In this document: positions 1 through 8,404 of the stretch, in pieces
Numbering within the stretch: position 1 is the stretch's first letter
How the letters are laid out: the number at the start of each line of letters is the position of its first letter
Origin: Alkalicoccus luteus
GTDB lineage: Bacteria > Bacillota > Bacilli > Bacillales > Salisediminibacteriaceae
Reading direction: 5' to 3' (one strand)
NCBI GenBank assembly: GCA_052061695.1
Contig: JBPZEY010000002.1
DNA length: 64,000 nucleotides
Notes under the pieces: generated by a model
Databases searched by the model: none
What the model was told of the DNA's origin: nothing
The model's input: the letters and a program-made list of their open reading frames with translations, nothing else
Program-made: the position numbers and the translations under genes

Positions 1-2
1 GT

Positions 3-1286
3 GTTGAGACTTCTGATTCTATTCCCATTTTAAAAATCGTCCGCGAGAGCGGTACACAAGCGCAGCCGGAGAAAATGCTTCCACAGTTAAACATGGCAGC
101 ATCTAAACCTAATATCGAAACAGTACGGATGCTTCACAGGCAGGGATTTCCTTTGACAGGCAGTCACATTGAAGCTGTCACGAACATCAAAGCCCGAGAA
201 ACCATTCCGCCGGTGAAATTGGAAGAAGCACTGTCGCTCCTTCATGCGAGAGGCGCTGCTGTGAGGCAGGATACGATTCAATCAGCACTTGCGTTATCGG
301 ACACCGACAAGCTTGGTGCCATGCTTCGCACCTCCGCAGAAGCTGTTCCGCCCGGCAGAGAAGGCGAATTTCCCTTTTTGCGTGCTGCTGCTTCCCGGAC
401 CCTCGTATCTCATCCTGCGATGGTGGAGCGATTCGTTAATGAATCGCTCGTACAGGAGGGAAGAAACAGAGAGCTTCTGTTACATGTGCTGTTTGGAAAA
501 GACAAGCCAAATGCTGCTGCATGGCCGGCTGCAGTCAGGGAGATCGTGCACGCGACCGCTCAAATGAAAGGGGTGGAACATGCATCAGGAGCAGTGCAGA
601 TTAAGCTGACAGAGCGCACGCTTCCGCTCTTCTCTGCCCGATCAGAAATTCCGCAGATCCGCAGTGATATGCAGACAGCAGCGCTCATTCAGTCTTCTTT
701 ATCGAGAAGTCTTCTGCTCGAGCATGCGCTGTTATTCCCTAAAAAAGAGCCAGGAACTGGTGTGCAGCCCGGAAGTTCAATAGAGTTAGGAAGAATCAGA
801 CTGGAGCTTAGCCTGCTGCAAGCAGCTGTTCCACAAGCAGCAGGAACCGCAGAGGCAGCGGCCCGTATTCTTTCAGGATTACAGCTTGTTTCCCAGGAGC
901 AGCTGCAGGTGCCAAGCATGATGAGTGCGATCCAATTTCCAATTGATCAAACAGGCCTTCACATTCAATGGTCCGGTAGACGAACACATGACGGCTCTCT
1001 TGATCAAAACCACTGCCGGATGCTGTTTTATTTACAGATGGAGCATTTTGGTGAAATAACCGTCGACGTGCAAATTCAAAACCGCATCGTATCTATTGCC
1101 GTTTACAGCCGTCATCCAGAGCCGGCTGATCTGAAAGAGCATTGGTATAAGAAGCTGGCAGCTGCTATGCAGGAAAAACAATACAGCCTTTCAGGTGTCG
1201 CATGGAGGCAGGAAACAGATCAACAGATAAAGACGCCATCCGCAAAAGCTGTGCTCCATACTGGAAAGGTGGACGTACGCATATGA
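3..1286 (+). CDS. ylqG: YlqG-like protein, 5'-truncated by window edge; FliK-like C-terminal domain
   Basis: The frame is open from the first bases, so the gene starts upstream of the window; the first internal ATG (75) is not the true start. About 427 codons are visible. The N-terminal part is helical with no motif I know. The last ~110 residues (FYLQMEHFGEITVDV, then a long helix with LAAAMQEKQYSLSGV) have the beta-strand/helix layout of the flagellar hook-length control (FliK, Flg_hook) C-terminal domain. B. subtilis ylqG sits in the same place before ylqH and sucC. The stop overlaps the ylqH start as ATGA. Function is unknown; a role with YlqH in type III export control is inference. Confidence 0.75.
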   Translation, partial: VETSDSIPILKIVRESGTQAQPEKMLPQLNMAASKPNIETVRMLHRQGFPLTGSHIEAVTNIKARETIPPVKLEEALSLLHARGAAVRQDTIQSALALSDTDKLGAMLRTSAEAVPPGREGEFPFLRAAASRTLVSHPAMVERFVNESLVQEGRNRELLLHVLFGKDKPNAAAWPAAVREIVHATAQMKGVEHASGAVQIKLTERTLPLFSARSEIPQIRSDMQTAALIQSSLSRSLLLEHALLFPKKEPGTGVQPGSSIELGRIRLELSLLQAAVPQAAGTAEAAARILSGLQLVSQEQLQVPSMMSAIQFPIDQTGLHIQWSGRRTHDGSLDQNHCRMLFYLQMEHFGEITVDVQIQNRIVSIAVYSRHPEPADLKEHWYKKLAAAMQEKQYSLSGVAWRQETDQQIKTPSAKAVLHTGKVDVRI

Positions 1287-1585
1287 AGCACCACGTTAGA
1301 AAAAAAGCAGCTGCACTCGCGTATGATCCGGCAAAAAGCCCCGCCCCTTCAGTTAAAGCAAAAGGGGCGGGGCTGCGTGCGGAGGAGATCATTCAGCGTG
1401 CAGAAGAGAGCGGTGTTCCGCTGTACCGGGATCCGTCGATGGCAGAAGTACTCTCACAGCTGGAATTAAATCAGGAGATACCGGGTGAACTATATGATGC
1501 TGCTGCGGAGATTTTTCTATATATATACAGGCTCGATCAGGAAGAAAAAGTCCGCAGACTCGCTGGTAAAAAGCCCGGTCCATAA
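1283..1585 (+). CDS. ylqH: YlqH, stand-alone FlhB C-terminal-like (EscU/YscU/HrcU family) protein
   Basis: A 100-residue protein matching in layout the cytoplasmic C-terminal domain of FlhB: a first strand ending AYDPAKSPAPSVKAKG, then AEEIIQRAEESGVPLYRDP, then IPGELYDAAAEIFLYIYRL. The FlhB encoded in this window has the parallel segments KYDENAMEAPVITAKG and VPEDLFKAVAEVLAYVYRI. The transmembrane part and the NPTH autocleavage motif are absent. The ATG at 1283 is chosen because it overlaps the ylqG stop and follows GGAAAGGTGG at 1263-1272; an in-frame ATG at 1202 would overlap ylqG by 85 bases. It may modulate the flagellar export apparatus, but this is inference from domain similarity. Confidence 0.8.
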   Translation: MKHHVRKKAAALAYDPAKSPAPSVKAKGAGLRAEEIIQRAEESGVPLYRDPSMAEVLSQLELNQEIPGELYDAAAEIFLYIYRLDQEEKVRRLAGKKPGP

Positions 1586-1722
1586 AAATTTAGAGTTTTT
1601 TTATCGTTATCGGTGTATAAACCAGGCAATCTATTGTAAAATGATGATTGTGTGAAAAGCCTCTCATTCAGAAAAGGCTCACATTAATTCAAGCACCAAC
1701 GACTCAATTGAGGAGGATGGCT

Positions 1723-2892
1723 ATGAATATCCATGAGTATCAAGGTAAAGAAATTTTACGTGACTATGGTGTGGCTGTCCCTAACGGTAAAGTTGCTTAT
1801 ACGCGCCAGGAGGCCGTTGACGCAGCAAAATCTTTAGGAACAGATGTAACCGTTGTCAAAGCGCAGATTCACGCCGGAGGAAGAGGTAAAGCCGGTGGTG
1901 TAAAAGTAGCTAAGAACCTGGACGAAGTCCGTACATATGCTGAAGAGATTCTCGGCAAGGTTCTCGTTACCCATCAGACTGGACCGGAAGGAAAAGAAGT
2001 CAAACGGCTTCTGATCGAAGAGGGCTGCGATATTAAGGACGAGTACTACGTCGGGCTTGTAGTGGACCGCGACACGTCCCGTATCGTTATGATGGGATCT
2101 GAGGAAGGCGGAACAGAAATTGAAGAAGTAGCCGCTGAAACGCCGGAGAAGATTTTTAAAGAAGTAATTGACCCGGTTACTGGTCTCATGCCTTATCAGG
2201 CACGCAGACTTGCATTTAATATGAATATTCCGAAAGAGCTGGTCGGTAAGACGGTTAAGTTCATGCTTGGACTATATAAGGCATTTGAAGAAAAGGATTG
2301 CTCTATTGCAGAGATTAATCCGCTCGTGACAACCGGGGACGGCAATGTCATGGCGCTTGATGCAAAAATGAACTTCGATTCCAACGCCCTCTATCGTCAA
2401 AAAGACGTGTTGGAGCTTCGTGATCTGGATGAAGAGGACGAAAAAGAGATTGAAGCGTCCAAATACGACCTGAGCTATATTTCCCTGGACGGAAATATCG
2501 GATGTATGGTTAACGGTGCCGGACTCGCAATGGCGACGATGGATATCATTAAACATTACAGCGGCGACCCGGCTAACTTCCTCGACGTTGGGGGCGGAGC
2601 AACAGCTGAAAAAGTAACTGAAGCATTTAAAATCATTCTTTCAGACAAAAGCGTAAAGGGTATTTACGTGAATATCTTCGGCGGAATTATGAAATGCGAC
2701 GTTATTGCAGAAGGCATTGTGGAAGCGACGAAACAGATGGGTCTCGAGCTGCCGCTTGTTGTGCGTCTTGAAGGAACAAATGTGGAACTCGGCAAAAAAA
2801 TTCTGGACGAATCCGGTCTCAACATCACATCTGCTGACTCAATGGCAGACGGTGCACAAAAGATCGTCCAGGCAGTTGGAAAGGCGGGTTAA
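1723..2892 (+). CDS. sucC: Succinyl-CoA synthetase (ADP-forming), beta subunit
   Basis: TCA-cycle enzyme subunit converting succinyl-CoA, ADP and phosphate to succinate, CoA and ATP, working with SucD next door. The 389 residues show an N-terminal ATP-grasp domain starting MNIHEYQGKEILRDYGV, with the glycine-rich HAGGRGKAGGVK segment, the metal and nucleotide region INPLVTT...ALDAKMNFD, and a C-terminal CoA-ligase domain with FLDVGGGA and NIFGGIMKCD. Usual family length is about 386. The ATG at 1723 has AGGAGG at 1711-1716; the frame extends upstream to 1648 but lacks a ribosome site there. The 137 bases before it hold only a weak promoter-like TAAAAT near 1637 and no clear terminator for ylqH. 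Confidence 0.97.
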   Translation: MNIHEYQGKEILRDYGVAVPNGKVAYTRQEAVDAAKSLGTDVTVVKAQIHAGGRGKAGGVKVAKNLDEVRTYAEEILGKVLVTHQTGPEGKEVKRLLIEEGCDIKDEYYVGLVVDRDTSRIVMMGSEEGGTEIEEVAAETPEKIFKEVIDPVTGLMPYQARRLAFNMNIPKELVGKTVKFMLGLYKAFEEKDCSIAEINPLVTTGDGNVMALDAKMNFDSNALYRQKDVLELRDLDEEDEKEIEASKYDLSYISLDGNIGCMVNGAGLAMATMDIIKHYSGDPANFLDVGGGATAEKVTEAFKIILSDKSVKGIYVNIFGGIMKCDVIAEGIVEATKQMGLELPLVVRLEGTNVELGKKILDESGLNITSADSMADGAQKIVQAVGKAG

Positions 2893-2895
2893 TAC

Positions 2896-3807
2896 ATGAG
2901 TATTTTACTGAATAAAAATACCAAAGTTATCGTGCAGGGAATCACCGGTGCTACCGGCCTCTTCCATACAAAGCAGGCTATTGAGTATGGTACTCAGATC
3001 GTCGGCGGTGTTACACCGGGTAAAGGCGGCACAGAGATCGAAGGAGTTCCAGTATTCAATACGGTGGAAGAAGCGATCGCGGAGACGAAGGCAAATGCTT
3101 CCGTCATCTACGTTCCGCCTCCGTTTGCTGCGGATGCGATTATGGAAGCTGCAGATGCAGGAATCGAGCTTGTCATCACGATTACGGAAGGTATTCCTGT
3201 CGTTGATATGATAAAAGTAAAGCGGTTCCTTGAAGACAAAAATACTCGTCTGATTGGACCAAACTGCCCGGGGGTTATCACACCGGAAGAATGTAAAATC
3301 GGTATTATGCCAGGCTACATTCATAAAAAGGGCCACGTCGGAGTCGTTTCACGATCCGGTACTTTAACGTATGAAGCTGTACATCAGCTTTCTACAGAAG
3401 GAATCGGCCAGTCGACGGCAGTAGGAATCGGAGGCGATCCGGTAAACGGAACAAACTTTATTGATGTGCTGAAGCTCTTCAATGAAGATCCTGACACTTA
3501 CGCTGTCATCATGATTGGTGAAATCGGCGGTACGGCAGAAGAAGAGGCAGCCGAGTGGATTAAAGAAAACATGACGAAGCCTGTAGTTGGGTTTATCGGC
3601 GGGAAAACAGCTCCTCCAGGAAAGCGTATGGGACATGCCGGCGCAATTATTTCCGGAGGAAAAGGAACGGCGGATGAAAAGATCAGCACATTAAACAATG
3701 CTGGTGTGAAAGTAGCGGAAACACCGGCTGTAATGGGTGAAACACTCATTGAAGTTCTGAAAGAAAATAACATTTATGATAAGTGTGTCACGCACGCGGT
3801 AAATTAA
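2896..3807 (+). CDS. sucD: Succinyl-CoA synthetase (ADP-forming), alpha subunit
   Basis: Catalytic partner of SucC. The 303 residues begin with a CoA-binding Rossmann fold (GITGATGLFHTKQAIEYG, VTPGKGG) and contain the active-site histidine that is phosphorylated, H247 in MGHAGAIISGGKGTADEK. IGPNCPGVI lies near residue 118. It starts 3 bases after the sucC stop, with the ribosome site (AAAGGCGGG) inside the sucC end, so the two are translationally coupled and made in equal amounts. A strong terminator follows, so sucCD is the end of its transcription unit. Length equals the family norm. Confidence 0.98.
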   Translation: MSILLNKNTKVIVQGITGATGLFHTKQAIEYGTQIVGGVTPGKGGTEIEGVPVFNTVEEAIAETKANASVIYVPPPFAADAIMEAADAGIELVITITEGIPVVDMIKVKRFLEDKNTRLIGPNCPGVITPEECKIGIMPGYIHKKGHVGVVSRSGTLTYEAVHQLSTEGIGQSTAVGIGGDPVNGTNFIDVLKLFNEDPDTYAVIMIGEIGGTAEEEAAEWIKENMTKPVVGFIGGKTAPPGKRMGHAGAIISGGKGTADEKISTLNNAGVKVAETPAVMGETLIEVLKENNIYDKCVTHAVN

Positions 3808-3828
3808 GCCGCATCCGATTTTTTTGAG

Positions 3829-3868
3829 GCGTGGAAAGGGATTTTTCCCTTTCCACGTCTTTTTTTTG
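3829..3868 (+). terminator. Intrinsic terminator after sucCD
   Basis: A 12-bp perfect stem (CGTGGAAAGGGA at 3830-3841 with its complement at 3846-3857), a TTTT loop and a following T-run (TCTTTTTTTT). It lies 22 bases after the sucD stop. A-rich bases before the stem make it only partly bidirectional. Confidence 0.93.
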
Positions 3869-3910
3869 CAGAGACAGCTGTTTCTGATATTAATAAGAGG
3901 AGATGAATAT

Positions 3911-4792
3911 ATGAAACGAAAACAGCTTATCGCCCTTCATGAGGCAGCCCGCGGCAACAGCAGATTGGTGCATGCTGTATTAGAGGCAGACAGCGAGCTG
4001 AAGTGCCTTCATAAGGCGTCTGGTCCATTAAGCTCTCAATGGTCGTTATCGGTGCAAAAAACCGTGTGGCAGGCCCGTAAGACACTTCTAAGAGGGATTG
4101 AGTATCCGGCAGCAGATATTCAGGCGTTGACACTTGCAGATGATGATTATCCTGCTCAGCTCCGCACGATTAGCTGCCCGCCTGCTGTTCTTTACTACAG
4201 AGGAGACATTTCAATAGTACAAACCCGTCTTCAGCTTGCTGTAGTAGGCTCCAGAAAACCTGGTCACTATGCAGTCGCAGCATTAAATCGGCTGATCCCC
4301 AATGGTGTACCGGCTCAAACAGTAATCATAAGCGGACTGGCAGGTGGAATTGACGGACTCGCACACCGCCTCGCATTAAAAAAAGGGTTCCGTACCGCTG
4401 CCGTTTTGGGGCATGGCCACCGTACCTGCTACCCCGCTGAAAACCGACAGCTGAAAGAACGGTTGGAACAGGATGAGCTCGTCATCAGTGAGTATCCTCC
4501 AAATATAAAGCCTGAACGATGGATGTTTCCTGAACGAAATCGGATTATCAGCGGGCTGGCCGATGCGGTGCTTGTCGTCAGTGCAGCTGGCAGAAGCGGC
4601 TCCCTTATTACAGCGGAAACAGCGCTTGAACAAGGCAGAGAAGTACTGGCAGTGCCGGGTTCTCCTGGAGAAGCTGCAGTGGAAGGGTGTAATGAGCTGA
4701 TTCGGGACGGGGCTGGTCTTATCAGCAAGCCAATTCATTTGTCAGAAGAGCTCGAAGCCTGTCTCAGACGGAAAAGTTGTTTGACAAATTGA
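3911..4792 (+). CDS. dprA: DNA-processing protein DprA (Smf)
   Basis: Loads RecA on incoming single-stranded DNA during natural transformation and protects that DNA. The 293 residues have a short helical N-terminus and the Rossmann-like DprA core: VVGSRKPGHY near residue 115, IISGLAGGIDGLAH, VLGHGHRTCYPAEN, SEYPPNIKPERWMFPERNRIISGL, VVSAAGRSGSLITAETALEQGREVLAVPG and GCNELIRDGAGLI. B. subtilis Smf has 297 residues. The ATG at 3911 has AAGAGGAGATGA just upstream. A TTGCAG/TATTAA pair at 3866-3893 could be a promoter but would place the transcript start inside the ribosome site, so I do not call it. Presence of dprA does not by itself prove competence. Confidence 0.96.
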   Translation: MKRKQLIALHEAARGNSRLVHAVLEADSELKCLHKASGPLSSQWSLSVQKTVWQARKTLLRGIEYPAADIQALTLADDDYPAQLRTISCPPAVLYYRGDISIVQTRLQLAVVGSRKPGHYAVAALNRLIPNGVPAQTVIISGLAGGIDGLAHRLALKKGFRTAAVLGHGHRTCYPAENRQLKERLEQDELVISEYPPNIKPERWMFPERNRIISGLADAVLVVSAAGRSGSLITAETALEQGREVLAVPGSPGEAAVEGCNELIRDGAGLISKPIHLSEELEACLRRKSCLTN

Positions 4793-4809
4793 GATAGAGT
4801 GTTTAATAA
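4781..4809 (+). promoter_or_regulatory. Sigma-A promoter candidate for topA
   Basis: A perfect -35 TTGACA (4781-4786), a 17-base spacer and a -10 TAATAA (4804-4809). It overlaps the last codons of dprA and is about 44 bases before the topA start, which has GGGAGG at the right distance. Consensus quality and position make this one of the better promoters in the window; it is not shown experimentally. Confidence 0.75.
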
Positions 4810-4853
4810 TAGGGGAGATTCTTCAAAGTTGTAACAAGGGAGGAAAACTGTAT

Positions 4854-6923
4854 ATGTCCGATTACCTCGTAATCGTCGAATCTCCCGCTAAAGCGAAAAC
4901 AATTGGAAAATATTTAGGGAAAAAATATGTCGTTAAAGCATCGATGGGGCACGTCATCGATTTACCTAAAAGTCAAATGGGTGTAGACGTAGAAGATAAC
5001 TACTCTCCTAAGTATATTACGATCCGCGGGAAAGGTCCGATTTTAAAAGAATTAAAACAAGCCGCTAAAAAAGCGAAGAAAATCTATCTTGCTGCCGACC
5101 CCGACAGAGAGGGCGAAGCAATAGCGTGGCATTTAGCGGACAGCTTAAACATCGATAAAGATTCGAAATGCCGTGTGGTCTTTAATGAGATAACCAAGCA
5201 GGCCATTAAGGACTCATTTAAGCATCCGCGTGAAATCAACTTGAATTTAGTAGATGCTCAGCAGGCTAGACGAGTTCTGGACCGTCTGGTCGGCTATAAT
5301 ATCAGTCCGCTTCTTTGGAAAAAAGTGAAGAAAGGACTTAGTGCCGGCAGGGTTCAGTCTGTAGCGGTTAAAATGATCATTGACCGGGAAAATGAAATTA
5401 TCGCTTTTGAGCCTGAAGAGTATTGGTCTATAACGGCTGAAATGGAGAAAGACGGCCGCCAATTTGAAGCTAAATTTACTCATGTGGACGGTGAAAAAAC
5501 AGAACTTACTAGTGAAGCAGAAGTAAATAAAGTGCTGGAGCAGATGGATGGAAATAAGCTGAAGGTGGAAAAAGTGACGAAGCGCGAGCGCAAGCGCAAT
5601 CCAGTTGTGCCATTCACGACGTCTTCTCTTCAGCAGGAAGCAGCAAGGAAGCTGAATTTTCGTGCGAAAAAGACGATGATGCTTGCTCAGCAGCTTTATG
5701 AAGGGATCGATATAGGAAAAAGCGGGACAACCGGTCTAATCACATACATGCGAACGGATTCCACACGTATTTCGGATACGGCAAAAGCTGAAACGAAAGC
5801 CTATATCGAATCCCATTATGGTAACGAGTATTTAGGAAAAGAACGAGAACAAAAGCAGTCGTCCAATTCCCAGGATGCCCACGAAGCTGTGCGGCCTACT
5901 TCAGCCGATCTTGATCCAAAAGCAGTGAAGCAGTATTTGTCGAGAGATCAATACCGGCTTTACAAGCTGATCTGGGAGAGGCTCGTTGCCAGCCAGATGG
6001 CACCTGCTGTAATGGATACGATGGCAGTTGATCTGGAAAACAACGGTATCCGCTTTCGGGCAAACGGCTCAAAAATGAAGTTTCCTGGTTTTATGAAGGT
6101 GTATATTGAGGGAAACGATGATGGAAAAGAAGAAAAAGACAGGCTTCTTCCGGATCTTGAGGAAGGGGAAACGACCGAAGCGCAAGGAATAGTACCGAAT
6201 CAGCACTTCACTCAGCCGCCGCCGAGATACACAGAAGCGAGGCTTGTCCGCACGCTTGAAGAGCTGGGAATCGGGCGTCCGTCAACGTATGCACCGACGC
6301 TTGATACGATTCAGCGGAGAGGATACGTAGCTCTGGAAGACAAACGGTTTGTTCCGACAGAGCTTGGTACGATCGTACTCGAATTAATTGAAGAGTTCTT
6401 CCCGGAGATTTTGAACGTAGAATTCACTGCTTCGATGGAATCAAACCTGGATGCGGTTGAAGAAGGCAAAAACTCCTGGGTAGGAATCATTGATGACTTT
6501 TATCAAGGTTTCGAAAAACGGTTGAAGACCGCTGAAGAAGAAATGAAGGAAGTTGAAATAAAAGATGAGCCTGCCGGTGAAGACTGTGAGAAGTGCGGAA
6601 ATGAAATGGTTTATAAAATGGGACGCTACGGAAAATTCATGGCGTGCTCTAATTTTCCGGAATGCCGTAACACAAAGGCGATTGTGAAGGAAATCGGCGT
6701 AGACTGTCCAAAATGTGAAAAGGGACAGGTCGTAGAGCGAAAAAGTAAAAAAAGGCGTATTTTTTACGGCTGTGATCAGTATCCGGACTGCGACTTTATA
6801 TCTTGGGACAAACCGATTGCAAGACCTTGTCCGAAGTGTGAAAGCATGCTCGTGGAAAAGAAATCGAAAAAAGGCACGCACGTCACTTGTTCATCGTGCG
6901 ATTACGAAGAAGAACGAAACTGA
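4854..6923 (+). CDS. topA: DNA topoisomerase I (type IA)
   Basis: Relaxes negative supercoils by passing one strand through a transient break. The 689 residues start with a Toprim domain (YLVIVESPAKAKTIGKYLG, then AADPDREGEAIAWHL with the DxDxE acidic triad), continue with the type IA core carrying the nucleophile Y298 in TYMRTDSTRIS, and end with three C4-type zinc-ribbon modules of the form CxxCG...CSNFPEC, CPKC...CDQYPDC and CPKC...CSSC. B. subtilis TopA has 691 residues. It probably has its own promoter inside the dprA end. The 94-base gap to trmFO has only a small GCGGC/GCCGC hairpin and no terminator. Confidence 0.98.
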   Translation: MSDYLVIVESPAKAKTIGKYLGKKYVVKASMGHVIDLPKSQMGVDVEDNYSPKYITIRGKGPILKELKQAAKKAKKIYLAADPDREGEAIAWHLADSLNIDKDSKCRVVFNEITKQAIKDSFKHPREINLNLVDAQQARRVLDRLVGYNISPLLWKKVKKGLSAGRVQSVAVKMIIDRENEIIAFEPEEYWSITAEMEKDGRQFEAKFTHVDGEKTELTSEAEVNKVLEQMDGNKLKVEKVTKRERKRNPVVPFTTSSLQQEAARKLNFRAKKTMMLAQQLYEGIDIGKSGTTGLITYMRTDSTRISDTAKAETKAYIESHYGNEYLGKEREQKQSSNSQDAHEAVRPTSADLDPKAVKQYLSRDQYRLYKLIWERLVASQMAPAVMDTMAVDLENNGIRFRANGSKMKFPGFMKVYIEGNDDGKEEKDRLLPDLEEGETTEAQGIVPNQHFTQPPPRYTEARLVRTLEELGIGRPSTYAPTLDTIQRRGYVALEDKRFVPTELGTIVLELIEEFFPEILNVEFTASMESNLDAVEEGKNSWVGIIDDFYQGFEKRLKTAEEEMKEVEIKDEPAGEDCEKCGNEMVYKMGRYGKFMACSNFPECRNTKAIVKEIGVDCPKCEKGQVVERKSKKRRIFYGCDQYPDCDFISWDKPIARPCPKCESMLVEKKSKKGTHVTCSSCDYEEERN

Positions 6924-7017
6924 AGCGAGGCGGCTAATGCCGCGTGTTCTCACGGAAGCTGTCTGGGCATTCTCAGGCGGCTTTCTGCTGTGACGAACGG
7001 GAAAGGAGTAAATACCA

Positions 7018-8322
7018 ATGAATCAATCAGTTAATGTAGTGGGAGCAGGTCTGGCCGGCAGCGAAGCGGCATGGCAGCTTGCTGAGAGAGGGATCCACGT
7101 TCATTTATTCGAGATGCGGCCTGTCAGGCAGACCGCGGCACATCATACGGATAAATTTGCTGAACTTGTTTGCAGTAACTCTCTGCGGGGAAACAGTTTG
7201 ACAAACGCTGTAGGAGTTTTAAAGGAAGAAATGCGTCAGCTGAATTCCGTTATCATCCGAGCTGCAGACGAATGCGCTGTTCCTGCAGGCGGAGCACTGG
7301 CGGTAGACCGCCATGAATTTGCGGCTAAAGTGACGAGCTTAGTAAAAGAGCATAAAAATGTTACGGTGCACACAGAAGAGGTGGAAGATCTGCTGGAGGG
7401 GCCGACAATTGTAGCAACTGGTCCACTTACATCAGAAAGCCTCGCAGCTAAATTAAAAGAGCTGACCGGTGAAGAATATCTGTATTTTTATGACGCAGCA
7501 GCTCCAATTATTGAGGTGGACTCGATTGACCGGGATAAAGTATATCTGAAATCCCGATATGATAAAGGGGAAGCAGCTTACTTAAACTGTCCTATGACGG
7601 AAGAGGAATTTAACCAGTTTTATGATGCACTCATAGCAGCGGAAACGGTACCGTTAAAAGAATTTGAGAAAAAAATGTTCTTCGAAGGATGTATGCCGGT
7701 AGAAGTTATGGCAGGCAGAGGACGTAAAACACTGCTTTACGGGCCGATGAAACCAGTGGGACTGGAGCTGCCTGAAAGCGGCAAACGGCCATATGCAGTC
7801 GTCCAGCTGCGGCAGGATAACGCGTCCGGCACTCTCTATAACATCGTCGGGTTTCAAACGCATATGAAATGGGGGCCTCAAAAAGAGGTGATTCGTATGA
7901 TTCCTGGACTGGAGAACGCGGACATCGTGCGGTACGGGGTCATGCACCGTAATACGTTTGTTAATTCTCCTAACCTTTTGCGTACCACGTACCAATATAA
8001 AGACCGCAGCGACTTATTTTTTGCGGGTCAGATGACTGGTGTGGAAGGCTATGTGGAATCTGCTGCTTCCGGCCTTACAGCTGGCATCAATGCCGCAAGA
8101 CTCTTGCATGATCAGGAACCGGTAACATTCCCTGAAGAGACAATGATCGGAGCAATGGCTCATTATATTACAAGTGCTAATCCTGATAATTTTCAGCCGA
8201 TAAACGTTAACTTCGGACTGGTCCCTCCTTTTGAAAAACGAATCAAAGGCAAGCAGGAGCGCTATGAAAAGTACGCTGAGCGAGCACTGGACTCCATTCA
8301 GAATTTTGTGAAAAAAATGTAA
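7018..8322 (+). CDS. trmFO: tRNA (uracil-54-C5)-methyltransferase, folate- and FAD-dependent
   Basis: Makes ribothymidine at position 54 of the tRNA T-loop using methylenetetrahydrofolate and FADH2 (formerly gid). The 434 residues open with a dinucleotide fold VVGAGLAGSEAAWQLAERGI and contain the family signatures ELVCSNSLRGN, PAGGALAVDRHEF, FYDAAAPIIE, FEGCMPVEVMAGRGRKTL and FAGQMTGVEGYVESAASGL. Length matches the B. subtilis enzyme (435). The start has GGGAAAGGAG about 8 bases upstream. Confidence 0.98.
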   Translation: MNQSVNVVGAGLAGSEAAWQLAERGIHVHLFEMRPVRQTAAHHTDKFAELVCSNSLRGNSLTNAVGVLKEEMRQLNSVIIRAADECAVPAGGALAVDRHEFAAKVTSLVKEHKNVTVHTEEVEDLLEGPTIVATGPLTSESLAAKLKELTGEEYLYFYDAAAPIIEVDSIDRDKVYLKSRYDKGEAAYLNCPMTEEEFNQFYDALIAAETVPLKEFEKKMFFEGCMPVEVMAGRGRKTLLYGPMKPVGLELPESGKRPYAVVQLRQDNASGTLYNIVGFQTHMKWGPQKEVIRMIPGLENADIVRYGVMHRNTFVNSPNLLRTTYQYKDRSDLFFAGQMTGVEGYVESAASGLTAGINAARLLHDQEPVTFPEETMIGAMAHYITSANPDNFQPINVNFGLVPPFEKRIKGKQERYEKYAERALDSIQNFVKKM

Positions 8323-8333
8323 ACATAATTGAA

Positions 8334-8368
8334 AGAGCTACTAAGGTGTGATACTATTTAGTAGCTCT
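8334..8368 (+). other. Perfect 10-bp hairpin between trmFO and xerC
   Basis: AGAGCTACTA (8334-8343) and its exact complement TAGTAGCTCT (8359-8368) are separated by 15 bases. No T-run follows (AATTGTGTGG), so it is not a typical intrinsic terminator. It may be an RNA processing or stability element, or a protein site. Confidence 0.6.
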
Positions 8369-8404
8369 AATTGTGTGGATAAAGTCCGGACTGGAAGGGA
8401 TATT

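Noticed and set aside
3866..3893. TTGCAG-16-TATTAA promoter-like pair before dprA
   Set aside because: It overlaps the sucD terminator tail and would start RNA inside the dprA ribosome site.
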